A DNA stretch of 64,000 nt from Diphasiastrum complanatum (lineage: Eukaryota; Streptophyta; Lycopodiopsida; Lycopodiales; Lycopodiaceae): contig CM055111.1 in the NCBI GenBank assembly GCA_029204225.1, forward strand, positions 11,045,999-11,109,998, in the 5' to 3' direction. Numbering within the stretch: position 1 is the first letter of the stretch; the number at the start of each line of letters is the position of its first letter. Below the pieces are notes generated by a model, which had not been told where the DNA came from, ran no database searches, and worked only from the letters and a program-made list of their open reading frames with translations. This document shows positions 61,824-64,000 of the stretch, in pieces. The translations under genes were made by a program, and so were the position numbers.

Positions 61824-62122
61824 ATGGCTTCAATAAGTAGTATACAATCAAAGATCTATACAATCCTCGGCTCATCAGGGTCGAACTTCCTAGCATGGAA
61901 GGTAAAGACCTCTCTCATCTTGAAGGGAGAAGGACTATGGCCCTGGGTAGATGGCACCAAAGAAACGCCAGCAACAACAGACAAGCAGCTACACGAATGC
62001 AGAGAAAAGAACAACAAAACAATAGTCGTGTTGTCATCATCCATCGAATTCTCACACTTGACCTGGCTACACTCTCAAATGCAAGAGAGGTGGTTGATAA
62101 GCTTGAGCAAGCTCACCCAAAT
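61824..62122 (+). pseudogene. Copia gag N-terminus, family C
   Basis: ATG at 61824 reads MASISSIQSKIYTILGSSGS, then NFLAWKVKTSLILKGEGLWP. This parallels the 43.2-kb element (SSINNIQAKITMILDTKGSN, then LIWK and KTSLILKGKGLW) and lacks that element's early stop. The frame shifts after about 70 codons, and the gene is then cut at about 62123 by the family B LTR. Only the gag head remains. Confidence 0.8.
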
Positions 62123-62649
<527 letters not shown>

Positions 62650-63239
62650 TTTTTATTGCAAGTTACTAGAAGATCATCCATCTTTAGAAAAGGATTTGGA
62701 CAAGTCACCAGTTCTAGAGCATGCTAGAGTGATTTCTATTCAAAATCAAGCATTTTTCTTGTGTAGAATTGATTTTTTGTGAATCAAAACTCAATATAAA
62801 ACAAAATACTTGAAGTAGGCTGATTTCACACTTTACTTGGTGGAATGTGGCGATTTTAATTGCATTGGATAGGTCTTATTGGATTCTTCAATTATCTATA
62901 TCAAGTTTGTAGCATTTGCATGTGGAAAGTGGATGATTCAATTTTTTGTACTTTTTGTAGAAACTTTATTTTTGATTGGATCTCTTGTGCTTGAAGTTTT
63001 TGGACTTTTCAAGAGTGTATTTCAATCTTAGAAAGTACATAAGTTCATAACACTGTAGGGTGATCATTTATTGATCAAGTATCTTTCATTGTATGTGTTG
63101 GATTTGCTAGGTTTGGTGCAAAAAAGAGATTTGAGAGGTTCCATATCTTTGTGATTTCTTCTTAAGTCCATTTGTTGGCATTCAAGAGAGTGATTTGTGT
63201 ATTGGAATAGGTTGAAATAGAAGATCAAGTCATTTCAAC
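62650..63239 (+). other. Leader of the family B copia element
   Basis: Non-coding stretch between the primer-binding site and the gag start. It has no supported ORF beyond a 75-codon frame that runs out of the LTR. Confidence 0.5.
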
Positions 63240-63578
63240 ATGGCTACAAATGGAGGCTTCATGTTGGAAAGCAATGATAGGCTTACCTCAAGCAACTATA
63301 TTTCTATTTGGAAGGTGAGAATGGAGTCTCTCCTTGAGATGAATAAGTTGATGGCTATTATTGTAGGTGTGGAGAAAAGACCTTTGGCACCTCAAGAAAA
63401 ATTGAGGTATGATAGGAGGGCAAAGAAATCTCTTCATGTGATTAAGATGAATGTTACAAATGAACTTCTCAAGGAAGTTGGTAAGTGTACTTCATCAAGT
63501 GAGGCTTGGGAAGATTTGAAGAAGCTTCATGAGTCAAAGTCTACATTGTTGAAAATGAAAAAGCGATCTTCATATTGA
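63240..63578 (+). pseudogene. Copia gag N-terminus, family B
   Basis: ATG at 63240 reads MATNGGFMLESNDRLTSSNY, then SIWKVRMESLLEMNKLMAII and LHVIKMNVTNELLKEVGKCT. This is the UBN2-type copia gag start, with normal spacing from the primer-binding site. It stops at 63578 after about 110 codons (SSEAWEDLKKLHESKSTL), just where the usual gag continues. The following sequence is unrelated, so it is 3'-truncated. Confidence 0.85.
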
Positions 63579-64000
63579 GAAAGCCAAATTTGGCCTAAAA
63601 GAAACTCGAGCTACATGGGTTGTATGAAGTCTAGTTGGTCAAACACAACATGGATATAGATATTAGGCATAGAAATGCCAATTATGGGCTTGTAGGAACT
63701 TGAGCCACATCACATGCAAACATTATAAGTGTTCCAAAGTGACATGCAAGGCATGCACATGTTGTAATGGACACATGCATAATGATTTGTACATTTATAT
63801 TTAAAAATTGACATTTGAAGTTAGGTGCATGCTAGCGATACCACGAGCTATATCCTCTCCTATATATGTAATGTGGATTCTCTCACAATGATGAATCAAA
63901 CATTGTTGCCATCATAATGACAAATTGGATCTTGTAACTTTTTTGCTTGTATTGCTATTCTCTCTCTAACCTGAGTTTGAAGTATTTTTCATACACTAAT
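63579..64000. other. Non-coding, possibly LTR-derived
   Basis: AT-rich with no ORF. A TCCTATATATGTAATG motif near 63856, followed by a short CT stretch, resembles the promoter half of an LTR. The window ends before this can be tested. Confidence 0.3.

Overview
This is nuclear DNA from a land plant. It holds two spliced plant genes, an ELMO-domain protein and a phytocyanin, plus many decayed Ty1/copia and Ty3/gypsy retrotransposons. Other signs are priming sites matching initiator tRNA-Met, long (CT)n tracts, low gene density and introns up to 4 kb. Long introns and interleaved repeats suit a large-genome plant such as a fern, lycophyte, gymnosperm or large bryophyte, but the sequence does not settle the lineage.

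Layout. 1-7 kb is intergenic: a gypsy RNase H remnant, (CT)n/(AC)n microsatellites, a fold-back element and tandem duplications. A 40-42 bp minisatellite (7349-7630) sits before the ELMO gene. The ELMO-domain gene (8456-28975, +) has ten exons that join into an uninterrupted 321-residue frame. Its introns hold a tRNA-derived SINE head, two LINE 3' ends, a chromovirus-like integrase end, an LTR with priming site, a decayed copy of exon 5, and two clusters of TTCnnGAA palindromes. 29-33.8 kb is intergenic and includes a 32-bp minisatellite carrying regularly spaced inverted CCAAT boxes.

33.8-46 kb is a copia graveyard: a minus-strand 3' LTR plus RNase H; a plus-strand integrase/RT/RNase H with 3' LTR; two gag-protease or protease fragments; and a longer plus-strand element with zinc knuckles, protease and integrase. 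A perfect 34-bp-arm hairpin lies at 42.7 kb. The second plant gene is a stellacyanin-type phytocyanin (46887-48421, -) of two exons, probably GPI-anchored. 49-51.6 kb carries small unassigned ORFs. 51.6-54.7 kb has a minus-strand copia gag-protease with priming site and LTR, fused to another copia RT. 55-64 kb holds an inverted pair of an unassigned ORF, LTR pieces, a TAG-rich low-complexity block, and two more copia 5' ends. One of these is cut by an LTR whose (CT)n tract has expanded to about 106 bp.

No operon or defence-type system is seen. The two host genes look intact and unrelated, while almost all other recognisable coding sequence is broken retroelement. The most unusual items are the two recurrent unassigned ORF families, the two inverted duplications, and the evenly spaced CCAAT and TTCnnGAA arrays.
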